NCBI GenBank assembly: GCA_028679775.1
Contig: JAJRAX010000042.1
Span: 1-14,064 of the forward strand
Reading direction: 5' to 3'
Length of the DNA: 14,064 nucleotides
Source: Methanothrix sp.
GTDB taxonomy: Archaea > Halobacteriota > Methanosarcinia > Methanotrichales > Methanotrichaceae
The notes under the pieces are model-generated. The model saw only the letters and a list, made by a program, of their open reading frames with translations. It ran no database searches and was not told where the DNA came from. Shown one piece after another: positions 6,150-12,687 of this stretch. Numbering within the stretch: position 1 is the stretch's first letter; every line of letters starts with the position of its first letter. Made by a program: the position numbers and the translations under genes.

Positions 6150-7286
6150 TCAGAAATGAAACTCTACATGGAAGGGTATGTAGAAGATCCACACGAAGTA
6201 TACTGCCATCAGGATGAGTCCCAGTGGGACGCCAAGCTTTGCCCATTCCTTGCTGGAGATGCCGAGCTTACCTGCAGAGATGATGTTGGGGATGTTTCCT
6301 GGAATCAGCATGCCACCGGCGATGAGCAATCCCATTAGAACCGCCTTAATTTGAGTCAAGCTCATGGCCGGACTTATCTCGGCAGCCGTTAGCGTGGCAT
6401 TATCAAGAATTGCAGAGACCATGTTGACCCAGTAGAGGATCTCTGGCGATATGCCGAGGACGTACTTGTCTATAACAACCTTCATTCCAGCGCCTAATAG
6501 CAGAAGAGCCATGACGAAGACATAGACCTTAATGGCCCTCATGCCCACATCTTTCAGGCCGCCGTCATCTTCTTCACTCGCTTTGGATTCCACGGCCTTG
6601 GCTTTGCCGGTAAAGAACATGGCCAGAAGGCCCATAGCCAGACAGCCGGGAATAATGTAAATAGCGAGCTGGTTGAAGAGGAAGAAGAATGCAGCATGGA
6701 AAGGTTCTCCCTGCAGCTTGGTGATGGCAATGGTGGAAAGCGGCTCGCCTACGGGAGTCAGAACTGCACCAAGGCCAATGGAAAAGCATGCGATGATGAC
6801 TACATTGATTTTGGTCTGCCTGTCAAAGGGCATGCAGTTCATGAGCTCTACCAGGAGCAAAGAGGCGATGATGGCCGTAATAACGCTTGAAAACATGCCC
6901 AGGAGAGCAACAATCAAGAATACGATTATTTTAGCTGGAACCTTTTTGGTGATGGAATTCATTGAACTTTGGACGTAATTTTTTCCATAATAGAAGAGAA
7001 GGCCTGCGACCAGCACCGCGGGAACGATTCCCTTTACTATCGGCTCTTTAATGGCCTCCATTACTATTTCCATGTTCCAGCCAATGAGCTCCGCCTGGTG
7101 TTCGGTGTAGCCCAAGGAAGCCATTAAAGCCTCTTTGTTGTAGAAGCTGGATATCGTTACCGCCAATATTCCCATAACAAACAGAAATGCCTCAAGGTTG
7201 TGCTCAATCTTCTTGACCATAAATGGTCCAACGAGCACAATAAGGACTATAGCTAATAAACCAAGGTCTAACGGGTCAAACTGCAC
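6150..7286 (-). CDS. DUF1646 family membrane transporter (ion-transporter superfamily)
   Basis: A 378-residue polytopic membrane protein with ten or more hydrophobic segments, and a charged cytoplasmic loop (KAKAVESKASEEDDGG) in the middle. It matches DUF1646, common in methanogens and related to the ion-transporter superfamily of Na+- or H+-coupled carriers. Family-like motifs are GLGAVLTPVGEPLSTIA in the first half and a second-half counterpart around SAILDNATLTAAEISP. The start is set by the ribosome site: GGAGGG seven bases upstream of a GTG at 7286, giving MQFDPLDLG. A longer frame to 7352 lacks such a site and adds a charged, non-homologous-looking tail. The substrate is not known. It stands alone, with a long regulatory-looking upstream region. 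Confidence 0.85.
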   Translation of the reverse strand: MQFDPLDLGLLAIVLIVLVGPFMVKKIEHNLEAFLFVMGILAVTISSFYNKEALMASLGYTEHQAELIGWNMEIVMEAIKEPIVKGIVPAVLVAGLLFYYGKNYVQSSMNSITKKVPAKIIVFLIVALLGMFSSVITAIIASLLLVELMNCMPFDRQTKINVVIIACFSIGLGAVLTPVGEPLSTIAITKLQGEPFHAAFFFLFNQLAIYIIPGCLAMGLLAMFFTGKAKAVESKASEEDDGGLKDVGMRAIKVYVFVMALLLLGAGMKVVIDKYVLGISPEILYWVNMVSAILDNATLTAAEISPAMSLTQIKAVLMGLLIAGGMLIPGNIPNIISAGKLGISSKEWAKLGVPLGLILMAVYFVWIFYIPFHVEFHF

Positions 7287-7514
7287 AATTATTCCCTCCA
7301 GTATCTGATGATCGTTATTTGCTTTTCCGACCCATGGCCACATCTCTGCCACAGGTCGTCCTCATTGCTTGCAGATGCCGCATGCCGTTGCATACTCATG
7401 ATGCAATTAAGGTGGCTTCGCAGCATAACCATTGACGGAATCCTTCGGTACAGACCGATTCGATCTGGGAATCCTGAGCGCGAACCACAGAGCCATACGA
7501 TATTTATGGCTAGT

Positions 7515-7570
7515 CTACCATTTTTCCGAATTGGCTAAATGGTAGTTAACCTTTTCGGATGAAATACCAT
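7515..7570. promoter_or_regulatory. Triple half-site inverted repeat upstream of the DUF1646 gene
   Basis: CTACCATTT (7515-7523) and AAATGGTAG (7537-7545) are perfect 9-bp complements. The second half-site is reused with TACCAT at 7565-7570. Between the last two lies GTTAACCTTTTCGG (7545-7558). The alternating half-sites look like an operator for a dimeric regulator. It lies 230-280 bases upstream of the transporter start. Confidence 0.45.
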
Positions 7571-7607
7571 AAAAATCTCTTTTCGCACGCAATACAATCT
7601 AAAAAAG

Positions 7608-7628
7608 CGCCAAAAAATTTTTAAAGAG
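7608..7628 (+). promoter_or_regulatory. BRE/TATA promoter before the candidate ncRNA
   Basis: GCGCCAAAAAA followed by TTTTTAAAGAG. The TATA centre is near 7622, so the predicted start is about 7648, exactly the first base of the long stem described in the next entry. Confidence 0.45.
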
Positions 7629-7647
7629 ATTTAATTCATTGAAAGAT

Positions 7648-7774
7648 GTTAGGCAGACCGGAACCGGATGGCATAAACAGTATGTACTGTATCGGTCTTT
7701 GCTGGAGGTGGTCTAGGCCCCTGTAAAGTGAACTCCTGTACAGACTGCATGCGCAATCCGGCCTACCTGCTAAC
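7648..7774 (+). ncRNA. Candidate structured small RNA (about 127 nt)
   Basis: The ends pair: GTTAG (7648-7652) with CTAAC (7770-7774), CAG (7654-7656) with CTG (7767-7769), and CCGG (7658-7661) with CCGG (7758-7761). That is 12 base pairs broken by a one-base bulge and a small internal loop. Inside, ACCGGAT (7663-7669) pairs with ATCGGT (7691-7696), enclosing a hairpin ACAGT-ATGT-ACTGT (7677-7690). A second arm can form from GGAG (7704-7707) with CTCC (7733-7736), and TTGC with GCAA (7753-7756). A promoter sits at the right distance upstream and T-tracts follow at 7790-7803. It is not 5S, SRP, RNase P or tRNA as far as can be read. No ORF with a ribosome site covers it. The structure is by eye; no covariation was examined. 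Confidence 0.4.
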
Positions 7775-7788
7775 TCATTGATTTATTG

Positions 7789-7822
7789 GTTTTTAACCTT
7801 TTTGGTATAATGGTAAAAAAGG
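7789..7822. promoter_or_regulatory. T-tracts and inverted repeat after the candidate ncRNA
   Basis: TTTTTAACCTTTTTGG: the two T5 runs could terminate the plus-strand RNA. CCTTTTT (7797-7803) and AAAAAGG (7816-7822) form a 7-bp inverted repeat with ATGGTA between them. This resembles the elements at 7515-7570, 9565-9620 and 11284-11316. Confidence 0.35.
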
Positions 7823-8292
7823 AAATTAGCCAAATACCAGGCAGAATTTAAATACGGATCCGCAGTCCAATCTTCGGGACAGAAGGCAAAGAAAGATAAT
7901 GACCCCCACAGTCTTATGTGGGCGGACAGGAAGATAGAGCGAATCCGATTGAGAACAGATTGCTGAAAAGTTATGCTCAGGTGTGAATTATCGCTATCCT
8001 ATGATATATCGGTTAGGCTCAGGGGCAAATATGGCTCACAAAGACCGTTGATCGATATCCTGAGAGTTGCCCACCGAGAAGAGCGAAGAGACGAAATAAT
8101 CATGCGTTGCGCGAAATATGATGATTTTCAAATTATGCGAGCCAAGAAGCATGTTGATCTGCCCATTTTGTGCTGACCTTGGAAACAACCAATATAGGGA
8201 GTTCATCGATGGCCCATATATGATCCGTTAATCCTGCGTGAGGGTTATACTCACATGCTATGGAGTCGCGACGTTTTGAACATTTTTGGCGC
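7823..8292. other. Non-coding stretch with a strong TATA box and small hairpins
   Basis: No convincing gene. TTTAAATA (7847-7854) is a near-perfect plus-strand TATA box predicting a transcript from about 7877. That transcript would carry a hairpin CCCACA-GTCTTA-TGTGGG (7905-7922) lying inside a 12-codon reading frame that begins at ATG 7898. Further on, CTCAGG...CCTGAG and GGGCAA...TTGCCC between about 8017 and 8080 are short complementary pairs. A 67-codon frame at 7973-8176 lacks a ribosome site and homology signals. The stretch may be a leader, a small RNA or gene decay. Confidence 0.3.
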
Positions 8293-8742
8293 TCATTTGC
8301 CGCCCTGCATCCTCCTCAGGCTCTTAATGATATCCACGGCCATAACTGAAGGTACTCTATCTAGCTGACAGGTTGTCAGTATCCTAAAGAGCTCATCCCG
8401 TTGCGCCGATGCCGTATGTTGAGCCACATACAACATTGCACCTTGATATCCTTCATCAACCAGGCTTTTTTGGACATGCTCCATAATGCCCTCATCGATG
8501 TTGATCTTCGTTGTGCCGATATCGTTAATCACTTTTGATAGTCTGTCTCTGCTAAAATTCAAGTTGGATTCAATCGAGACTGTAGATTCCTGCACAAAAT
8601 TTAGAGCCTTCTCGGAAGCGCCATTCAGTATCATTTCTGATGCGAGCTTCTTCAAGGTCTTCCCTTGGAGAATGGCTTCCGCCTCTAAAGCCATGTACGC
8701 TTCTTGGGTAATTTCTATTCGGGTATATTTTACGCTGGGCAT
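8293..8742 (-). CDS. Ribbon-helix-helix-like N-terminus, hypothetical protein
   Basis: A 149-residue soluble protein. Residues 4-45 (a polar strand VKYTRIEIT, a helix EAYMALEAEAILQ, a Gly turn, and a helix LKKLASEMILNGA) fit a CopG/Arc-type ribbon-helix-helix DNA-binding fold. The remaining hundred residues are predicted helical, with no named domain (LSKVINDIGTTKINIDEGIMEHVQKSL, then LFRILTTCQLDRVPSVMAVDIIKSL). The ATG at 8742 has only a weak GGCGAG leader. It is isolated among long non-coding stretches that contain palindromic sites, so a role as a local regulator is possible but inferred. Alternatives are an antitoxin or a partitioning-type protein. Confidence 0.6.
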   Translation of the reverse strand: MPSVKYTRIEITQEAYMALEAEAILQGKTLKKLASEMILNGASEKALNFVQESTVSIESNLNFSRDRLSKVINDIGTTKINIDEGIMEHVQKSLVDEGYQGAMLYVAQHTASAQRDELFRILTTCQLDRVPSVMAVDIIKSLRRMQGGK

Positions 8743-9086
8743 TTGCTCGCCGGGCCTTTTTGTTTTTTAGTCTGCCTTCATCAGTATTAAAAGCTATGGA
8801 AGATTTGCCATGAATTTAGCTTGCACTTACAAAAAGATGATGACTGAGCCATTATATCTTGGCATTTCCTGTAGAGTCCTAAAAGCTTGGCATTTCCCGA
8901 AAAGGCTAAATATCATGAATGGTTAAAAAGCGCGTTGGCGAGAAAATCCTAGTTGCAACGATTATCGCCAAATGCATAACCTCCAGGTCTAAATGAGTTT
9001 TCTCGCCAGACCACCTCATCAATGCAAATCTCCGTCGCAGATCCAAATTTTAACCTGTAGCTTGCTCGCGACCGCCGTGCCCGTTT
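8743..9086. other. Non-coding stretch with promoter-like element and switch-like stem
   Basis: No gene seen. CTTGGCATTTCC occurs twice (8862 and 8886 regions). CCGAAAAGGCTAAATAT (8897-8913) resembles a plus-strand BRE/TATA and predicts a start near 8936. From there TGGCGAGAAAA (8936-8946) is complementary over 11 bp to TTTTCTCGCCA (8998-9008), while its first part TTGGCGA also pairs with TCGCCAA (8965-8971). On the minus strand the long stem is followed by CGCGCTTTTT, so it could instead be a terminator for the gene ending at 9087. Confidence 0.4.
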
Positions 9087-9494
9087 TTAAGCTAAATCCG
9101 GCTGGCAAATCATCAGTTTTACATATTCTGTTAAAATCGGGATATCTTTCGCGGTCATCGGCTTCCAGTCTTCATCGACCATCGGCTCCCAGGCACCCCC
9201 TTTTTTCGCCCAATAGAGGATTTCGTCGATGTTGCATTGCCCCGAGGTCAATCCATCCACCTTATTCTCGAAGAATCCAAAGAATTTCCTTCCAATAGGA
9301 CCATACTCTGCAAGATACCAATGCATATTCTTTTTATTAAAAAGATGCATGTAAATTATCTCTTCACCGATACAGGCATGATCATATGTTAGACCAGGCA
9401 GCTTGGCCAAATCGCTTGGTTTTAGATCGCTAAATTTACGACTCATGTCCTTAATCTCCGAGGCATAGTCCTCTCTATTCAGTTCGTCCTTCAT
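9087..9494 (-). CDS. DUF2958-like hypothetical protein
   Basis: A 135-residue soluble protein. The central part (YMHLFNKKNMHWYLAEYGP, then KFFGFFENK, then a helix and WEPMVDEDWKPM) follows the order seen in DUF2958: a short strand with a Trp-Tyr pair, a Glu, an FFG strand, and an acidic-Trp-Pro segment near the C-terminus. That family is frequent on plasmids and integrated elements and has no assigned reaction. The match is by pattern only, and the N-terminal 40 residues are unlike it. The ATG at 9494 is the first in frame; no strong ribosome site. It is divergent from the 59-aa membrane-protein gene across a palindrome-bearing intergenic region. Confidence 0.6.
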   Translation of the reverse strand: MKDELNREDYASEIKDMSRKFSDLKPSDLAKLPGLTYDHACIGEEIIYMHLFNKKNMHWYLAEYGPIGRKFFGFFENKVDGLTSGQCNIDEILYWAKKGGAWEPMVDEDWKPMTAKDIPILTEYVKLMICQPDLA

Positions 9495-9564
9495 TAAATA
9501 TCCGCTCTATAGACCTCTGCACGCCAGTGCTATTCTCGGTCTTTTATGATTCATTAATAGTCAT

Positions 9565-9620
9565 TTACCTTTTTTCAATAATGAAATAATCCATTTTCGG
9601 TATTGTGCCAAAAAGGTAAA
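9565..9620. promoter_or_regulatory. 11-bp inverted repeat and promoter before the 59-aa gene
   Basis: TTTACCTTTTT (9565-9575) and AAAAAGGTAAA (9610-9620) are perfect 11-bp complements 34 bases apart. The right arm is embedded in GCCAAAAAGGTAAAATAG, a BRE/TATA-like core that predicts a start near 9646 and a 23-base leader for the gene at 9669. An operator overlapping the promoter, or a site controlling both divergent genes, would fit. Confidence 0.45.
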
Positions 9621-9668
9621 ATAGGTGAAAAGAGTGTTTACAGCAGGCAAACGGTTGAGGTGAATTAG

Positions 9669-9848
9669 ATGACGGTTACAGGAATAACAGATCAAATGCT
9701 TCAATATGGGAAGGTCACTGAAGGAATATACAACAATAAGCCAAAACATCCAAAGGCTTATGGAATCAAACGGCCAGAGTCAATGAACATTATCGCTGCG
9801 CTGACAGGGCTCTTTTTGGTCTTAGTGCTAATCTATAAGTTTGTGTAA
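9669..9848 (+). CDS. Small tail-anchored membrane protein (59 aa)
   Basis: A 59-residue protein with a hydrophilic N-terminal 38 residues (KPKHPKAYGIKRP, basic) and one C-terminal hydrophobic helix at about 40-57 (IIAALTGLFLVLVLIY), so it is probably tail-anchored with the N-terminus in the cytoplasm. GAGGTGA lies five bases before the ATG, a full-strength ribosome site, which is the main evidence that this short frame is real. It is related to the 56-aa protein at 12688-12858: both start MTV, share D-x-MLQ-x-x-K and a (K/R)PK segment, and end in one helix. A T6 terminator follows. No known family is recognised. It is convergent with the symporter gene. Confidence 0.75.
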   Translation: MTVTGITDQMLQYGKVTEGIYNNKPKHPKAYGIKRPESMNIIAALTGLFLVLVLIYKFV

Positions 9849-9889
9849 ATAAAAATTAGAACAGCCAATAGGAGCTGGTATCCAACTAT

Positions 9890-9895
9890 TTTTTG
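9890..9895 (+). terminator. T6 terminator after the 59-aa gene
   Basis: AACTATTTTTTG lies 41 bases after the stop codon on the plus strand, the first T-tract downstream. Confidence 0.4.
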
Positions 9896-9922
9896 AGAAT
9901 TGAACTCGTTTTATGTTGTGTT

Positions 9923-11266
9923 TTAGCATTTTGGCCCTGCATATCGTCTATCCAGCCAGCTTGCCCCCAATAAGAACGCCGCAGAGACCGCCATGCCAAG
10001 CAGAGGATACTTCTGGCCCAGGAAGATTGCTGTTGCACCCCCCCCAACCAACGCAGCCAGCGCACCATTTGGCGTAAGGCCCAGCCGGTCTTTGAAAAAA
10101 CCGGCAATAACCGGCAAGAGCAGCCCGCTGGTAAAGACGGTATAAGCAATGAGCAGGGTCTTGATGATACCGGGCATTGAAACTGCCAATACCAAAGCCA
10201 AAAAGCCTAAGATCAACACAAAAAGTCTCGAGACTGCCATCAATTTAGGTTCACTCGAACCGGGACATGCCTTTCTGTAAATATCCAGAGTCAGAATGGA
10301 AGTGACTGTCATGAGGCTCGTGTCCGCTGAGGACATGAATGCAGCCAGGAGAGCTGCCGCGACCAGGCCCTCAGTAGCGGGCGACAGTAGCCCGGTCAGA
10401 AGCACTGAGAACGCCTGCTCCGGTGATGATGCAGGATAAAGCGATCTGGCGAAAAGGCCCAGGGATGTGATCAGAAAGGCCAGGGGAATTAGGATGATGG
10501 CTGCGATCACAACAGATGCTTTCGCGTCCTTCGCGCTTTTGGCTGAGAACAGACGCGAATACATATCCGGCCCGACCAGATATGCTGAGCCGACAACCAG
10601 TAACATGGACAATACATCCCAGCCGCCCATCTCAACTGAAGTGGGAAAGCTCTGGCCCAGGAGCACACCCGGTCCGGCAGCCTCTAAGGCACTGGAAAAG
10701 AGGACGATCATCCCCACTAATATTATCATGAATTGCACAAGATCAGTCCTTATTACCGAGCTCTGTCCTCCATGGACTGTATATAGCACGAAGACCGCCG
10801 TGCATGCCACCATGAATATAGTCTCTCCTCCCCCAAATACTGCACTGAGTACTTGGCCAGAGGCCACGATCTGCACCGCAATGACACCCACCCAGGATAC
10901 AACAATGAGAACTGAGGCCGCAAACCTTGTCTTTTCTCCATAAAAGGAGCCCACTAGCTCGGGCAGAGTGCAACATCCGGTAGATCTCACTTTCTCGGCA
11001 AAAAATGCAGCCAGCACCAGAAGGCCTGCGGTCCCTGAGAGCATCCACCAGGCCCCAGGCAAGCCATTAGAGAAGCCCAAACCCGCCATGCCAAGAGTTG
11101 AAGATGCGCCCACGATGCTGGCGCAAAATGTGCCTGTTAGAAGAACAAGCTTTATGCTCCGCCCTGCCAGGTGGAAATCCTCAAGTCCTTTCATGGGCAG
11201 ACCCCAGGCACCTATGGCGAGCATCGCGAGCAAATATATTATTATTACGACGACAGCCAAATCCAT
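9923..11266 (-). CDS. Sodium:solute symporter (SSS family)
   Basis: A 447-residue membrane carrier with 12-13 hydrophobic helices, somewhat shorter than the 480-550 residues typical of SSS members. Family signatures run in order: the first helix, then FHLAGRSI (31-38), GASSTLGMAGLGFSNGLPG (53-71, core of the substrate/Na+ region), VIRTDLVQF (171-179), YLVGPDMYSRLFSAKSAKDA (229-248), and AAFMSSADTSLMTVTSILT (308-326, containing the Na+-site Ser/Thr residues). It would import a small solute, such as an organic acid or amino acid, with Na+; the substrate cannot be read. GAGG eight bases before the ATG supports the start. A palindrome and a TATA box lie just upstream, and a 33-aa helix ORF lies 238 bases upstream on the same strand. 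Confidence 0.93.
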   Translation of the reverse strand: MDLAVVVIIIYLLAMLAIGAWGLPMKGLEDFHLAGRSIKLVLLTGTFCASIVGASSTLGMAGLGFSNGLPGAWWMLSGTAGLLVLAAFFAEKVRSTGCCTLPELVGSFYGEKTRFAASVLIVVSWVGVIAVQIVASGQVLSAVFGGGETIFMVACTAVFVLYTVHGGQSSVIRTDLVQFMIILVGMIVLFSSALEAAGPGVLLGQSFPTSVEMGGWDVLSMLLVVGSAYLVGPDMYSRLFSAKSAKDAKASVVIAAIILIPLAFLITSLGLFARSLYPASSPEQAFSVLLTGLLSPATEGLVAAALLAAFMSSADTSLMTVTSILTLDIYRKACPGSSEPKLMAVSRLFVLILGFLALVLAVSMPGIIKTLLIAYTVFTSGLLLPVIAGFFKDRLGLTPNGALAALVGGGATAIFLGQKYPLLGMAVSAAFLLGASWLDRRYAGPKC

Positions 11267-11283
11267 GAACCATGCCTCATATA

Positions 11284-11327
11284 TTGTAAACCTTTTCGTT
11301 TGATGGTAGTTTACAAAACTATAAAGC
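11284..11327 (-). promoter_or_regulatory. Symporter promoter with overlapping palindromic operator
   Basis: CTTTATAG (11320-11327, minus) is a TATA box predicting a start near 11298. The perfect 8-bp inverted repeat TTGTAAAC (11284-11291) / GTTTACAA (11309-11316) spans that start, the classic place for a repressor site. Inside lies AACCTTTTCG, also found at 7545-7558. Confidence 0.5.
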
Positions 11328-11503
11328 TTTTGCTGCAGCTGCAGTTTAAAGACCCGATCGTGATGATGGCGACCCTGGCCACAACGTGCGACGACACACC
11401 CACAACGACTGTGAAGCAGGACATCTGCATAAATGCAACAAAAAATGCAATAATATCATTAGCGATCCTAGCCGGAGCCGGGATCGCAGAATAAAATTAG
11501 GAT

Positions 11504-11605
11504 TTACCTGACTCCTGCTCTGCTATCAGACCACTTATTCAATACATATGGCAGTACGACTGTCAAAACGCCAAGTACTATTACGGCGATCAATTGATCC
11601 GCGAT
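11504..11605 (-). CDS. Putative 33-aa single-helix protein with ATC start
   Basis: A strong Shine-Dalgarno GGAGGTG (11611-11617, minus) is followed after five bases by ATC, then an uninterrupted 33-residue frame. It reads ADQLIAVIVLGVLTVVLPYV, then a basic/polar tail NKWSDSRAGVR and TAA. No ATG, GTG or suitably placed TTG exists in that frame, so either ATC initiates or the ATG has been changed by mutation or sequencing error. CCAAAAAGTTTATG upstream (about 11664-11680) could be its promoter. Its size and single helix recall the tiny accessory subunits encoded beside some SSS and NSS carriers, and the symporter is the next gene on this strand. Function is inferred from position only. Confidence 0.45.
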   Translation of the reverse strand: MADQLIAVIVLGVLTVVLPYVLNKWSDSRAGVR

Positions 11606-11824
11606 GTTTCCACCTCCTTTTTGGCAATTAATACATTAGGCAGGACGTTTTCCTACTGCATCCCACATAAACTTTTTGGCTCCCATCGGTTTGATGAGAA
11701 AGCTGCTCATCGAACATTGGCGACAGGACGCACACCTATGGCTCGACTTCGACAGGTATCCTCGCAGAAACATTCTGATCTAAATACTATGCATGCCAAC
11801 TCAACAATTCTGGGTAATTCGGAT

Positions 11825-12643
11825 ATGACAGAGGCATTTGTATACACGGAGACAGATCGAACAAAATCCCGATGGGTAGCGAGAGCATATCAGGATTTTG
11901 TAAATAACACAGGCAGAAGAAGAACCACTCTACGAGGACTATTCTACCACGCACTGCAGATGAAGGCCTCAGACTATCCCATTTGCGGTGGATTTGTAGG
12001 AGAAATCAGAATCACAAGGCCATACCATGAGAGCGACGGGGTGAAGCTTCTCAAATGGATGAGCAAGGCAAGAAGTCTGGGATTCATTCCTGCCGACGCT
12101 ATACTCGATGAGACTGCAGGAGAACAAATATTCATGCCGGATATAGCTCAGGATCGGACCTATTCCCTGGAGGTTTGGGTCGCTAAGTCCGCCTTAAATC
12201 CGCTGCTTTATCCAATCTGTCAGAGACACGGGGCAGCTCTCGTCTCAGTCAATTGCAAGGCATCAGATAGGGCGATTTCTGACCTATGCCAGCGCTGCCG
12301 CCTGCCGACCACCATCCTCTGCCTGTCCGACTTGAGTCCCAGCGGCGCGTTCTTCAGCGAAAATCTGGCGACGAAGATTGCCAGGATCAAGCCATCGACG
12401 AGCAGCATGGATATAAAACTGAAATGCATTGGCCTCAAGCCGGAACAAGTAATCGATTGGGGACTTCCCCTTATCAATGCAAATATGGGTTCAAAAGAGG
12501 ACTATAGCTCATTCAAGAGCTACCTCAAGCCATACCCCATTGATCCAAGAAAGATGGCAGAACTGGATTGTTTAGAGGTCCATTATCCAGATGGCGTCGC
12601 TGGTTTCGTTGACGAGTGCCTATCAGAATATACAAAAAAGTAA
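11825..12643 (+). CDS. Toprim-like (topoisomerase VI A-related) protein with degenerate acidic motifs
   Basis: A 272-residue protein resembling the element-associated proteins that have a Toprim domain like that of Spo11/topoisomerase VI A. The order is kept: RTTLRGLFYHAL (33-44), LLKWMSKARSLGFIPADAILDETAG (75-99), LEVWVAKSAL (115-124), ILCLSDLSPSG (164-174), LKPEQVIDWGLP (204-215), and AELDCL (245-250). In active relatives these read VWVEKxAL and DxDPSG. Here the Glu is Ala120 and the second Asp is Ser171, so Mg2+ binding and catalysis look lost. The frame is open back to 11594, but a TATA-like TCTAAATACT at about 11776-11785 predicts a start near 11809, favouring the ATG at 11825. It has no partner gene nearby. 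Convergent with the 56-aa gene across the palindrome ATGGCCGGCCAT (12667-12678). Confidence 0.7.
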   Translation: MTEAFVYTETDRTKSRWVARAYQDFVNNTGRRRTTLRGLFYHALQMKASDYPICGGFVGEIRITRPYHESDGVKLLKWMSKARSLGFIPADAILDETAGEQIFMPDIAQDRTYSLEVWVAKSALNPLLYPICQRHGAALVSVNCKASDRAISDLCQRCRLPTTILCLSDLSPSGAFFSENLATKIARIKPSTSSMDIKLKCIGLKPEQVIDWGLPLINANMGSKEDYSSFKSYLKPYPIDPRKMAELDCLEVHYPDGVAGFVDECLSEYTKK

Positions 12644-12687
12644 ATTAAAGCCAGATGGCTGTCCAGATGGCCGGCCATAAAATCTCT

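Noticed and set aside
7308-7538. 76-codon plus-strand frame upstream of the DUF1646 gene
   Set aside because: No ribosome site and it overlaps the transporter's promoter/leader region and the inverted repeats.
7648-7774. 5S rRNA as the identity of the structured element
   Set aside because: Size and the TTAGGC-like start are similar, but the conserved 5S internal loops and arms are not present.
7973-8176. 67-codon plus-strand frame in the non-coding stretch
   Set aside because: No Shine-Dalgarno, unremarkable composition, no recognisable domain.
9561-9749. 62-codon minus-strand hydrophobic frame
   Set aside because: Antisense to the well-supported 59-aa gene and spans its promoter; no start signal.
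11363-11494. 43-codon plus-strand frame ending in a weakly hydrophobic stretch, with the symporter TATA box also readable as its promoter
   Set aside because: No Shine-Dalgarno, poor membrane segment and no homology; kept only as a remote possibility.
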